From: a virus
Virus record (IMG/VR): IMGVR_UViG_3300044631_000900
Location: 1 to 46,204 of that record
DNA length: 46,204 nt
Reading direction: 5' to 3' (one strand)
Within the stretch, counting starts at the first letter, position 1, and each line of letters begins with the position of its first letter. The notes under the pieces were generated by a model that searched no databases, was not told where the DNA came from, and was given only the letters and a program-made list of their open reading frames with translations. The translations under genes and the position numbers were made by a program. Positions 7,648 to 15,824 of this stretch are shown piece by piece.

Positions 7648-8286
7648 TTAGATTATTTCTGCTGTTGCATCATATACTATAGGTTCAATGTACGGACGTG
7701 TACCAATGTTCATGTGAATAAATTTGAAAGGTTTGGTTGATGTGTTACGAGTAAAGCTATGCGGTAGCCAGGAATTTGCAAACATTAGTTGACCAGGAAC
7801 TGGCGTAAAATTAATAGACGATGTTGCTGTGGTAATGTTAGAAGAATTATGTTCGTATAGTGGTAACATAAGTTTCATTGGTCGCGGATCATGAATCACC
7901 ATTCGCGGAGGATCTTTCGGGCACTCTAAAAAATAAAAAGCAACTAACTGACAGTCGCTGTGATTATGATACTCCATTGATGAATACTTATGGTGTTCTT
8001 GACTCCAACATTCGGTAAGATAAGTCGAAAGTCCATTCATGTTGTATCCTTGATCGCTCAAAAGATTCCATGCTGTGTTTAATGTGTACTGTATCAGTGG
8101 AAGAAGATCTTCTTCGTTAGACACATCTGCTTGCACGACTGGATATACATCGTTTATTTTTGTTATTTTGCGCGCGGCCCTTAACGCCGCATTTGATGCT
8201 GCTCTTGAGAAATCAAGAAGTTCTGGCTTCATAATACTATAGATAGGTGAGCTAAAATACTGCCACTGATCAAGTATGTCTGTCAT
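7648..8286 (-). CDS. 2OG-Fe(II) oxygenase-like protein (2OG-FeII_Oxy_5 type)
   Basis: 212 residues. SSMEYHNHSDCQLVAFYFLE (102-121) matches the H-x-H segment of PF13759-like phage oxygenases, with H107 and H109. VIHDPRP (130-136) is the following strand. PVPGQLMFANSWLPHSFTRN (162-181) contains the distal His, H176. The position where an Arg normally binds 2-oxoglutarate reads KPFKFIHMNIG, so Lys188 may stand in, or the protein may be inactive. AAGGAT lies 7 bases before the ATG. The gene starts 15 bases after the CxxCxxCC protein. The substrate is unknown. Confidence 0.65.
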   Translation of the reverse strand: MTDILDQWQYFSSPIYSIMKPELLDFSRAASNAALRAARKITKINDVYPVVQADVSNEEDLLPLIQYTLNTAWNLLSDQGYNMNGLSTYLTECWSQEHHKYSSMEYHNHSDCQLVAFYFLECPKDPPRMVIHDPRPMKLMLPLYEHNSSNITTATSSINFTPVPGQLMFANSWLPHSFTRNTSTKPFKFIHMNIGTRPYIEPIVYDATAEII

Positions 8287-8301
8287 AATAAAATCCTTAT
8301 G

Positions 8302-8760
8302 TTATGTATATTGGGAAAGATCAGCCTCTATCACTGTATCTAAAAACAGTCGGTTTCCAATCTTATTCCAACCACTGTTGACTTGATAAAATATATTTAA
8401 ACCGTTGTTCAAACCATACTGAATAGCCCAACTAAGTATTTCGGCTGTTAGCGGAGCGCCTGCTTCAAGCAGTTGTAAAAAGCTAAGATCAGGATTTTCG
8501 TGTTGTCTCCAAACCATAATTACGTTTGATTCGTCTGGTTTCATCCACATCGGAATAGTATCAAGACCGAGTGGAAACTTTTCATTTCCTAACCATACAC
8601 AGCTAAACGATTTGCACGGATTCTCAGGTCGTTGTTCATGTATCGAACATCCTTTTGTAGTTACAAAATGACATTTCCTTCCTGGCCAAAATTGATGGCC
8701 AAGAGCTTCTCCAGTTAACCAACCGCAGCACTTCGTGCAACTTCCACATTCTCTTGTCAT
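8302..8760 (-). CDS. CxxCxxCC (YkgJ-type) metal-binding protein
   Basis: 152 residues. The N-terminus ECGSCTKCCGW has C5, C8, C11 and C12, the CxxCxxCC signature of the zinc- or iron-chelating YkgJ family (Pfam PF03692). Further conserved-type Cys are C30, C38 (KGCSIHEQRP), C49 and C54 (NPCKSFSCVW). The second half is Cys-poor and may be a partner-binding domain. The family's molecular role is poorly known. It lies between two 2OG-Fe(II) oxygenase-type genes in one operon, 6 bases after the P4H-type gene. This makes an iron-handling or protein-modification role plausible, as inference only. Confidence 0.75.
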   Translation of the reverse strand: MTRECGSCTKCCGWLTGEALGHQFWPGRKCHFVTTKGCSIHEQRPENPCKSFSCVWLGNEKFPLGLDTIPMWMKPDESNVIMVWRQHENPDLSFLQLLEAGAPLTAEILSWAIQYGLNNGLNIFYQVNSGWNKIGNRLFLDTVIEADLSQYT

Positions 8761-8766
8761 ATTATC

Positions 8767-9363
8767 TCACTTAAATTGAGGACCAGCTAACCATACTACT
8801 AGAGTTTTACGAATGCCTTTTGTCACAGGAGTTACTCTGTGTAAAATAAAGGACGGGAATGCAACTACTAAACCTTTTTGTTTTGTGACTTGAGTCGGCA
8901 CGGGTGCATCAAATATCTCAAGATCTCCCCCCTCGTATTCAGAAGGATCAGATAATTGTATTACAAGAGATAATTTGCGAGGCGCATTCGTTGCATTTCC
9001 ACCTCTGTCAAGATGCCACGTATAATGATCGTCTTTTCCATCGTATATAGTATACTGAAAGTCCTCTACAAATCCCCATATATCTAGATTGAAGAATTCA
9101 CCGTTCAGTTGTCTTGCTATGAAAGCAATTCTATCATATATAAAATTAGTCTCGGGCGTAAGATTTATCCAACCTATTTTAGATGATCTAACTGCTTCTT
9201 CAACTTTACTATCAGGTCCAACACTAGCAGATTTGATCGTGAGACTATCACCAATACTAACTATTTTATCGATCTCTTCTTCAGTAAAACCATCACGCCA
9301 TGATGCAAAAGAAATTTCTGGTATACCTAACGATGGAGAAGGAGCTATTTGATATACTGCCAT
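8767..9363 (-). CDS. 2OG-Fe(II) oxygenase, prolyl 4-hydroxylase type
   Basis: 198 residues, the paralogue of the gene at 659-1252. The iron triad is H117-x-D119 (YTWHLD) and H175 (ILHRVTPV), with R185 as the 2-oxoglutarate anchor (KGIRKTLVVWLAGP). The LSDPSEYEGGDLEI signature is almost the same as in its paralogue, and both begin with an SWRDGFTEEEIDKI-type segment. The ATG overlaps the stop of the preceding paralogue C gene by one base (TAATG), so the two are translationally coupled. It is downstream of the Gly-X-Y adhesin gene, separated by three minus-strand genes. Adhesin X-Pro-Gly sites are the favoured inferred substrate. Confidence 0.9.
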   Translation of the reverse strand: MAVYQIAPSPSLGIPEISFASWRDGFTEEEIDKIVSIGDSLTIKSASVGPDSKVEEAVRSSKIGWINLTPETNFIYDRIAFIARQLNGEFFNLDIWGFVEDFQYTIYDGKDDHYTWHLDRGGNATNAPRKLSLVIQLSDPSEYEGGDLEIFDAPVPTQVTKQKGLVVAFPSFILHRVTPVTKGIRKTLVVWLAGPQFK

Positions 9364-10076
9364 TATTTACGCTCCCAAATATTATCTCGATAATGGGATT
9401 CATGACTTTGAAGCTTTCTACGTGTACCTTTGAGTGCTTTCAGTTCAGTTTCATTGAATGCTCTACATACATTTTTCGAAAACAAAGTATCTCTTTTAAT
9501 TGGAATAACCTGCATTAACGGTGTACCAGCAGGTAGAATACCTTTAAAATTGGGTTCGTTCCAAACAAATGGAAAGTTAATAAACTCAAAATAACCATCG
9601 CAGTCTACCATACCCGAAAAACAAGTAAATCTTGGATCAGGTCTATTTAATGGTGGAACAAACAACAGTGAGTATCCTTTCGGGCAGTTGATTGCCCACC
9701 AGTTCATGAATTTAATTGGAGGTTTTGGTAAATGTGGAGCGGGGCATTTGTCAGATGTTACTTGCCACTGTAAATGATTCTCGATCATTGCTCTCGGATA
9801 TTTGCTGTTGTATTCAATGAACGAACAATCTTCATTCGAAGTGATTTCAACATCAGCAACGAGTGGAATAATCCAACCCGTGATCATCGCATCAAGAAAA
9901 GGTGGGCATCTTTTGAGAGTAGATTGATCAAAGCCTACATCCTTCTTCATTGGCAAAGCTTTATACCATTCTGGTATCAGTTTGCGGGCAGGATAAGGTT
10001 CTGGTATATTTCCTAAATCATCATCATAGCAAAGAAATTCTAGTTTAGGCTCATTCTTTTCAAAAAACGAAAACAT
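9363..10076 (-). CDS. Unidentified conserved protein, paralogue C
   Basis: 237 residues from the ATG at 10076; an in-frame TTG one codon upstream is less likely. It is the third member of the family seen at 1246-1983 and 1980-2720, closest to paralogue A. Matching blocks are PEWYKALP, RCPPFLDAMITGWIIPLVAD and PIKFMNWW. FTCFSGMVDCDGYFEFINFP and AGTPLMQVIPIKRD follow. The ATG overlaps the TGA of the upstream small gene, and the TAA overlaps the ATG of the P4H-type oxygenase. It thus forms the same pair (oxygenase plus this family) as on the other strand, in the opposite order. The function is unknown; a partner or acceptor-binding role with the oxygenase is inferred. Confidence 0.75.
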   Translation of the reverse strand: MFSFFEKNEPKLEFLCYDDDLGNIPEPYPARKLIPEWYKALPMKKDVGFDQSTLKRCPPFLDAMITGWIIPLVADVEITSNEDCSFIEYNSKYPRAMIENHLQWQVTSDKCPAPHLPKPPIKFMNWWAINCPKGYSLLFVPPLNRPDPRFTCFSGMVDCDGYFEFINFPFVWNEPNFKGILPAGTPLMQVIPIKRDTLFSKNVCRAFNETELKALKGTRRKLQSHESHYRDNIWERK

Positions 10077-10282
10077 CAATTTTGTCCATTTCCAGGTTTT
10101 TCATAGTGTATTCCACCAGATTCAATAAATTTTTTACATTGCTCGACGTCGCTCGCACCTCTCAGAATATGATCATCATGCAAACTAAAATGTAAGCTTG
10201 AGATCCATATTCTGAGATGTGGTGGAAGTTTGTCATAGCAACGCATTACCAATGCCATTCTTTGTATGTTAACATGTTCCAA
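10076..10282 (-). CDS. Small hypothetical protein
   Basis: 68 residues from a TTG at 10282; an ATG at 10258 would give 60 residues and no strong ribosome site decides between them. The sequence is short and helix-rich (LPPHLRIWISSLHFSLHDDH, then DVEQCKKFIESGG), with no recognised motif. It ends with a one-base TGATG overlap onto paralogue C, which argues that it is expressed. A chance frame is less likely because of this coupling, though not excluded. Confidence 0.5.
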   Translation of the reverse strand: MEHVNIQRMALVMRCYDKLPPHLRIWISSLHFSLHDDHILRGASDVEQCKKFIESGGIHYEKPGNGQN

Positions 10283-10310
10283 ATGAATGACTCTATTATA
10301 TATATGTAAA

Positions 10311-10616
10311 TTACAGGGCTGCTAGTTCGACTAAGTTGCTCTCTGTGATGGCATCTAAGCCAATCAATGCTTGTTTGACTGCGGTAAAATCGTCATGTTT
10401 TTCATCGTAGATGACAAATGGAAAATCAGTAAATTCTCCAATATCCCATGTATTTAGAGCATTGAATACAGATTCGTATTGACTACTATCGTTGTATGAT
10501 AAATGAGTAAACTCAATGTTATTATCCTGTAGCCACTGATAGGCTGCAGCAGAGTCGTTGCCACCTGTCGTAGTCAAACCAGTATAAAGATAAACGTCTT
10601 TAATTCCTACTAGCAT
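10311..10616 (-). CDS. Small thioredoxin/glutaredoxin-fold-like protein without cysteines
   Basis: 101 residues. The pattern IKDVYLYTG, AAAYQWLQDNNIEFTHLSY, FTDFPFVIYDEKHDD and a C-terminal helix follows the strand-helix-strand and cis-Pro (FPFV) order of glutaredoxin-type folds. The C-x-x-C active site is missing, so redox chemistry is unlikely. From memory, similar short proteins occur in marine T4-like phages next to fibre genes. AAGGAAA lies 8 bases before the ATG. The gene follows the Gly-X-Y adhesin and may help its assembly. This fold call is tentative. Confidence 0.6.
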   Translation of the reverse strand: MLVGIKDVYLYTGLTTTGGNDSAAAYQWLQDNNIEFTHLSYNDSSQYESVFNALNTWDIGEFTDFPFVIYDEKHDDFTAVKQALIGLDAITESNLVELAAL

Positions 10617-10642
10617 GTATTGTTTCCTTTTTGTTATTTGTG

Positions 10643-13600
10643 CTAAAATGTTACACTCATCGTACCATTAGCGCTGCCTGTTCCAATATTTATAGAAACT
10701 ATTTGATATGGGTATACTTTTACTGATACTGAATTTGTCGTAGTACCAATATTACCAGCGTTTCCTGATGCTCCAGGATTTGATGTGCCGGCTGTTCCGG
10801 CGGTCGCTCCAGTTCCAGCACTACCTGCTGTGCCAGTATTTCCTGCTGCTCCTGCGCCTCCTGGATTTCCAGCCGCACCATTTGTAGCTCCAGTTCCAGC
10901 TGCTCCTGTTGTGCCAGCATTACCAGCAGCTCCGGCACCGCCTGGGTTTCCAGCCGCACCATTTGTAGCTCCAGTTCCTGCATTGCCAGTCGCTCCAGCA
11001 TTTCCTGCTGCTCCTGCACCTCCTGGATTTCCAGCTGCACCATTTGTAGCTCCAGTTCCTGCATTGCCAGTCGCTCCGGCATTTCCTGCAGCGCCGGCAT
11101 TACCAGGACTTCCTGCTGCTCCTGGATTTGCTCCAGTTCCTGCCGCTCCTGTTGTACCAGCATTTCCGTTGGCTCCTGCACCGCCTGGACTTCCTGCTGC
11201 TCCTGGATTTGCTCCAGTTCCTGCCGCTCCTGTTGTACCAGCGCTTCCTGCAGCGCCGGCATTACCAGGACTTCCTGCTGCTCCAGCGTTTGCTCCAGTT
11301 CCTGCGGCCCCAGTATTTCCAGCACTTCCATTGGCGCCTGCATTACCAGGACTTCCTGCTGCTCCAGCGTTTGCTCCAGTTCCTGCGGCTCCTGTATTTC
11401 CTGCGCTGCCTGGTGTTCCTGCATTACCTGAACCACCGGCAGCGCCCGAAAGAAGTCCTCCATTGCCGCCTGCGCCGCCGTTGCCGTTAGTAGCACCACT
11501 TATGTTGCCTGAATTACCCGCGGTACCAGCATTGCCGGCGCCGCTACCACCTTGCTTTAAAGTCCAACCCGATGCTCCGCCTCCGCCTCCGCCGCCTCCG
11601 CCGCCTCCGCCTACACCAGCGTTGCCAGGAGATCCGGAGTTACCCGCCGTACCACCAGCTCCTCCTGCACCACCGGCGCCATTTGTTCCTGGGTTACCAG
11701 CATTGCCAGTGGCTCCTGGATTCCCAGCATTTCCTCTTGCACCGCCTGCACCACCAGCACCGTTATTTCCTGGATTACCAGCATTGCCAGTGGCTCCTGG
11801 ATTACCAGCATTACCAGCAGCACCGCCTGCACCACCAGCACCGTTATTTCCTGGATTGCCGGCATTACCAGTGGCTCCTGGATTACCAGCATTACCACCA
11901 GCTCCTCCTGCACCACCAGCCCCATTGGTGCCAGGATTGCCTGTTCCTCCAATACCACCAGATGTCCCAGCTGTACCACCAGCACCACCAGTTCCTGCAG
12001 CTCCATTATTACCGGGATTGCCTGTTCCTCCAATACCTCCGGAAGTACCGGCCGATCCTCCGGCGCCGCCTGTACCAGCAGCTCCATTGTTACCGGGATT
12101 GCCTGTTCCTCCAATACCACCAGATGTCCCAGCTGTACCACCAGCACCGCCAGTTCCTGCAGCCCCATTATTTCCGGGATTGCCTGATCCACCTGGATTT
12201 CCAGAAGTTCCGGCCGAGCCAGCTGCTCCGTTTGTAGCATTTCCTCCAGCCCCACCAGTACCACCGGTTCCACCTGGAAAATTAGCTAAGGAACCAAACG
12301 TTGAAACGTTGCCTGGGTTTCCACTTGATCCCGGATTTCCGTTTGCTGCGCCAGTCCCAGCATTACCAGCAGCTCCGGCACCGCCTGGATTTCCTGCTGC
12401 TCCTGGATTAGCTCCAGTGCCAGCATTACCATTTGCTCCAGTATTTCCTGCTGCTCCGGCATTTCCAGGGCTCCCTGCTGCCCCTGGATTAGCTCCAGTG
12501 CCGGCATTACCATTTGCACCTGGATTTCCTGCTGCGCCGGCATTACCTGGATTGCCAGTAGATCCAGCGGTTGCCCCTGTTCCTGCATTACCATTTGCTC
12601 CAGTATTTCCTGCTGCGCCTGCATTACCTGGATTTCCTGCTGCTCCAGCAGTTGCCCCTGTACCTGCGGCCCCTGTTGTGCCGGCATTACCATTAGCACC
12701 GGCACCGCCAGGACTTCCTGCTGCTCCGGCGTTTGCTCCAGTTCCAGCCGCCCCTGTTGTGCCGGCATTACCATTGGCACCAGCTCCACCAGGACTTCCT
12801 GCTGCTCCAGCGTTTGCTCCAGTTCCTGCTGCTCCAGTATTTCCAGCATTTCCATTGGCCCCAGCTCCACCGGGACTTCCTGCTGCTCCAGCAGTTGCCC
12901 CTGATCCTGCGGCTCCAGTATTTCCAGCACTTCCATTGGCACCCGCACCACCTGCACTCCCTGAATTACCAGTCACTCCGCTACCGCCGCCTCCGCCGCC
13001 GCCACCGCCGCCGCCGCAAACGCACCCCCCAAGATTTGCGCTTCCACCAAAGCCACCATTTCCTCCGCCAGGAGAGCCTCCGGCGCCGCCGGGGGCAGAA
13101 CAAGGCGCAAATGGGGTGCCAAAACAACCGCAGCCACCGCCCGGACTACCACCGCTACCGGCTCCGCCACCGCAAGGTCGGGCTGAACCTTGTCCGCCGC
13201 CTCCTCCCGTACCTGCGCTACCGCCAGTGCCACCAGCACCGCCGGCACCATTATTTCCTGGATTTCCAGAGTTTCCTGTGGCACCTGGATTCCCAGCATT
13301 TCCTCTTGCACCGCCAGCACCGCCGGCACCATTGGTACCAGGATTACCAGAGTTTCCTGTGGCACCTGGATTCCCAGCATTACCAGCAGCACCGCCAGCA
13401 CCGCCGGCGCCATTTGTTCCTGGGTTACCAGCATTGCCAGTGGCACCTGGATTCCCAGCATTACCAGCAGCACCGCCTGCACCACCGGCACCATTAGTAC
13501 CGGGATTGCCGGAGTTTCCTGTCGCTCCAGCATTTCCAGCAGTACCACCAGCACCGCCAGCTCCGCCAGCACCATTCGTACCTGCATTGCCAGTGGCACC

Positions 13601-14005
13601 TGGATTCCCAGCATTCCCTGCAGCACCTCCGGCTCCTCCTGGGCCGCCAGCACCGTTTGTGCCAGCATTTCCTGATGCGCCGGGATTTCCAGATGTTCCA
13701 GCTGTACCACCAGCACCGCCAGCTCCGCCGGCCCCGTTTGTGCCAGCATTTCCTGATGCGCCAGGATTGCCAGATGTCCCAGCTGTACCACCAGCACCAC
13801 CAGTTCCTGCGGCCCCATTATTTCCAGGATTACCAGCATTGCCAGCAGTACCAGGATTGCCTGCATTACCAGCGTTTCCATTGCCGCCACGACCAGATAT
13901 ATCTATAGAATATACGCCTGCAGGAACGACGAATGTTGCGGGGGCATTGAATACTTGTGTGGCTGGAGCAGCCTTACCTGAAGCTCTAAATACATTTAAT
14001 GGCAT
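10643..14005 (-). CDS. Giant Gly-X-Y (collagen/polyglycine-like) tail-fibre adhesin
   Basis: 1120 residues. The N-terminal cap (1-38) ends in VVPAGVYSIDISGRGG, the entry motif of phage glycine-rich adhesin domains. Nearly all the rest is an unbroken Gly-X-Y register with Ala, Asn, Thr, Ser and Pro; Pro is mostly in Y, as in G-N-P and G-S-P. Three interruptions are visible. A Cys-rich Gly-rich stretch lies at about 268-345 (six Cys, run of Gly), a short STFGSLANFP linker near 570, and a Gly-run with ASGWTLKQGG at about 798-820. The C-terminus (about 1085-1120) is a beta-type cap. The two halves repeat the same layout. Phage S16 gp38 folds similar repeats into polyglycine-II sandwiches that bind receptors. 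The role at the fibre tip is inferred. The opposite strand also reads open, which the codon pattern explains. Confidence 0.85.
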   Translation of the reverse strand: MPLNVFRASGKAAPATQVFNAPATFVVPAGVYSIDISGRGGNGNAGNAGNPGTAGNAGNPGNNGAAGTGGAGGTAGTSGNPGASGNAGTNGAGGAGGAGGTAGTSGNPGASGNAGTNGAGGPGGAGGAAGNAGNPGATGNAGTNGAGGAGGAGGTAGNAGATGNSGNPGTNGAGGAGGAAGNAGNPGATGNAGNPGTNGAGGAGGAAGNAGNPGATGNSGNPGTNGAGGAGGARGNAGNPGATGNSGNPGNNGAGGAGGTGGSAGTGGGGGQGSARPCGGGAGSGGSPGGGCGCFGTPFAPCSAPGGAGGSPGGGNGGFGGSANLGGCVCGGGGGGGGGGGSGVTGNSGSAGGAGANGSAGNTGAAGSGATAGAAGSPGGAGANGNAGNTGAAGTGANAGAAGSPGGAGANGNAGTTGAAGTGANAGAAGSPGGAGANGNAGTTGAAGTGATAGAAGNPGNAGAAGNTGANGNAGTGATAGSTGNPGNAGAAGNPGANGNAGTGANPGAAGSPGNAGAAGNTGANGNAGTGANPGAAGNPGGAGAAGNAGTGAANGNPGSSGNPGNVSTFGSLANFPGGTGGTGGAGGNATNGAAGSAGTSGNPGGSGNPGNNGAAGTGGAGGTAGTSGGIGGTGNPGNNGAAGTGGAGGSAGTSGGIGGTGNPGNNGAAGTGGAGGTAGTSGGIGGTGNPGTNGAGGAGGAGGNAGNPGATGNAGNPGNNGAGGAGGAAGNAGNPGATGNAGNPGNNGAGGAGGARGNAGNPGATGNAGNPGTNGAGGAGGAGGTAGNSGSPGNAGVGGGGGGGGGGGGASGWTLKQGGSGAGNAGTAGNSGNISGATNGNGGAGGNGGLLSGAAGGSGNAGTPGSAGNTGAAGTGANAGAAGSPGNAGANGSAGNTGAAGTGANAGAAGSPGNAGAAGSAGTTGAAGTGANPGAAGSPGGAGANGNAGTTGAAGTGANPGAAGSPGNAGAAGNAGATGNAGTGATNGAAGNPGGAGAAGNAGATGNAGTGATNGAAGNPGGAGAAGNAGTTGAAGTGATNGAAGNPGGAGAAGNTGTAGSAGTGATAGTAGTSNPGASGNAGNIGTTTNSVSVKVYPYQIVSINIGTGSANGTMSVTF
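10687..10694 (-). promoter_or_regulatory. T4-type late promoter (TATAAATA)
   Basis: Exact TATAAATA on the minus strand, inside the 3' end of the adhesin gene and 71 bases before the ATG at 10616. T4 late promoters consist of this single -10-like element. It would drive the 10616-6798 modification cluster at late times. A chance occurrence in coding DNA is possible. Confidence 0.45.
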
Positions 14006-14020
14006 CGTATAACCTTCTTA

Positions 14021-15766
14021 TTAACCTGTATTTGCAAGAGATAAGGCACCGAGATATGTTGTACCTCCGTCGAGGGTAAAGAAACTGAAGACATCGATTT
14101 TATTTGCACCAGTTGACATCGTCGGTGTCGAAGCATTCGGATATTTAACAGAAGCCGGCCACGTGATTATTCTCGATCCCGTGGCGTCTTGTTTACAATG
14201 AAGTGTGAAACTGTATGCATTGCCCGATGCAGGAGGATTTGAAAATGTAATTGTAATAGACGCGTTGGCCAATGTCAAATCGAATACGTTGGATAGTGAT
14301 AAATCTACAGTGTGAGTAGTTGTTGTTATAGTATTGGCAACAACTGCTTCTTTGTATGAAGCAAGCTTAGGATTACTTAACACATTATTTGCCATTGCAA
14401 CGTTGGCATTAAGAGTAGTAATACCAGCTACTTGTAGCGTCGAGGTTACGTTGGCAAAACCAGTGATCGTAGTATTACCGGCAGCAAGGGTGGTAATTCC
14501 AGATGCAGCACCTGCGGCTACAAGAGACGAAACAGCAAGTGGTTGACTGTTTGTAGACCAGCGATCATTTGTTTCATCCCAGACGAACTGAACGTTGGCA
14601 GACGTCCCGCGCATGATCTCGAAGCCAGCATTCTCAGTAGGAGGATTAGCTCCAAGATCTGCATTCAGCGTAACAATATTATCACCAACGTCGAGTGTTG
14701 TGGTGTTCACGTAAGTTCTTGTACCGGAAACTGTCAGGTTACCCGAGAGTGTAAGATCGGCGATTGATAATGTGGAATTCACATGAATACCAGTCGTATT
14801 GACCGTAAGTGTTGGCCCAGCAGTTACTCCAATTGTACCACTAGTTGTAATCGTTCCACCAGAAAGTCCATTAGCCGTGGCGACTGAGGTTACACCTCCA
14901 CCGGTGGCACCTTGAGCACCTTGAGCGCCTTGAGCACCAGTAACACCTTGAGGTCCAGCAACACCTTGAGCACCAGTTGCGCCAGTTGCGCCTTGAACAC
15001 CTTGAGCGCCGGCAACACCTTGAGCACCAGTTGCGCCAGTTGCGCCTTGAACACCTTGAGCGCCAGCAACACCTTGAGCACCTTGATCACCCGTTGTGCC
15101 TTGAGCACCAGTTGCGCCAGTTGCGCCTTGAACACCTTGAGCGCCAGCAACACCTTGAGCGCCTTGAGCACCCGTTGTGCCTTGAGCACCTTGTGCACCG
15201 GTTGCACCTTGAGCACCTTGAGCGCCTTGAGATCCGAGAGTAAGTGAAGCACCATTTAAAGTTGTAACTTGAACAATATCACCAGCAATCGCATTCGATG
15301 TAAGCGTTAAGACCGTGGTATTTGTCGTGTTATAGTCAACGGCCGCAATCTGACGCGAACCATTAATGAAGACGCTTTCAAGCCCTAAAGTATATACGAA
15401 TGTGTTTGATGTGTCGTCTAATCCTGTAAACACCGTGGTATTCGATGTGACAGTAAACGTATAGGTATTCATGGTAGCAGCATTTGCCGTACCGCCTGAG
15501 CCCCAATAAACTCCTGTTCCATTCGATGAAAGAACTTGGCCGTTGGATCCAGAAGATCCGTTGGCTACGATCGTAGTGACAGCGAGAGAAGAGAGATTTG
15601 AACCAACTTCAAAGATGGCATTCGCAGCATCTGAAGAGAAGACTTTACGGTCAGTTAGGTTGACTGCAAATTCACCGTTATCAATAAAGCCGGAATTTGC
15701 TACGTCAGTAGTATTAGCTGTACGACCAGAAATTGTCGTGCGCTTAAATTGAAATTTATTTGCCAT
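14021..15766 (-). CDS. Tail fibre with collagen-like stalk
   Basis: 581 residues from the ATG at 15766, chosen because GAGG lies 6-7 bases upstream; a TTG two codons earlier is less likely. The N-terminal domain [19 protein letters not shown], with later [15 protein letters not shown], is shared by fibres of marine T4-like phages. [14 protein letters not shown] motif precedes the stalk. About residues 176-290 are Gly-X-Y triplets with Ala-Gln, Ala-Thr and Val-Gln (few Pro, and in X). The C-terminal part includes beta segments ([10 protein letters not shown]) and a tip domain with [14 protein letters not shown] and [12 protein letters not shown]. That tip type is widespread in phage fibres. 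It likely forms a trimeric fibre. Confidence 0.8.
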   Translation of the reverse strand: MANKFQFKRTTISGRTANTTDVANSGFIDNGEFAVNLTDRKVFSSDAANAIFEVGSNLSSLAVTTIVANGSSGSNGQVLSSNGTGVYWGSGGTANAATMNTYTFTVTSNTTVFTGLDDTSNTFVYTLGLESVFINGSRQIAAVDYNTTNTTVLTLTSNAIAGDIVQVTTLNGASLTLGSQGAQGAQGATGAQGAQGTTGAQGAQGVAGAQGVQGATGATGAQGTTGDQGAQGVAGAQGVQGATGATGAQGVAGAQGVQGATGATGAQGVAGPQGVTGAQGAQGAQGATGGGVTSVATANGLSGGTITTSGTIGVTAGPTLTVNTTGIHVNSTLSIADLTLSGNLTVSGTRTYVNTTTLDVGDNIVTLNADLGANPPTENAGFEIMRGTSANVQFVWDETNDRWSTNSQPLAVSSLVAAGAASGITTLAAGNTTITGFANVTSTLQVAGITTLNANVAMANNVLSNPKLASYKEAVVANTITTTTHTVDLSLSNVFDLTLANASITITFSNPPASGNAYSFTLHCKQDATGSRIITWPASVKYPNASTPTMSTGANKIDVFSFFTLDGGTTYLGALSLANTG

Positions 15767-15816
15767 TCTCAACCTCTATATAGAGCAACGAAGCGGTTAT
15801 GTAACCCCTAATATTC

Positions 15817-15824
15817 TATTTATA
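15817..15824 (-). promoter_or_regulatory. T4-type late promoter (TATAAATA)
   Basis: Exact TATAAATA on the minus strand, 50 bases before the ATG at 15766, overlapping the stop of the small coiled-coil gene. It is the best candidate late promoter for the collagen-like fibre and the adhesin downstream. Confidence 0.6.

Noticed and set aside
10785-14012. Plus-strand open frame of 1075 codons, Pro/Ala-rich, opposite the Gly-X-Y adhesin
   Set aside because: Reversed Gly and Ala codons avoid stop codons and give a Pro/Ala pattern. The minus-strand protein has a proper N-terminal cap, C-terminal cap and operon position.
14890-15255. Small open frames over the collagen-like stalk, both strands
   Set aside because: Leu/Lys/Val or Ser/Thr/Cys-only translations follow from the Gly-Ala-Gln codon repeat read in other frames.
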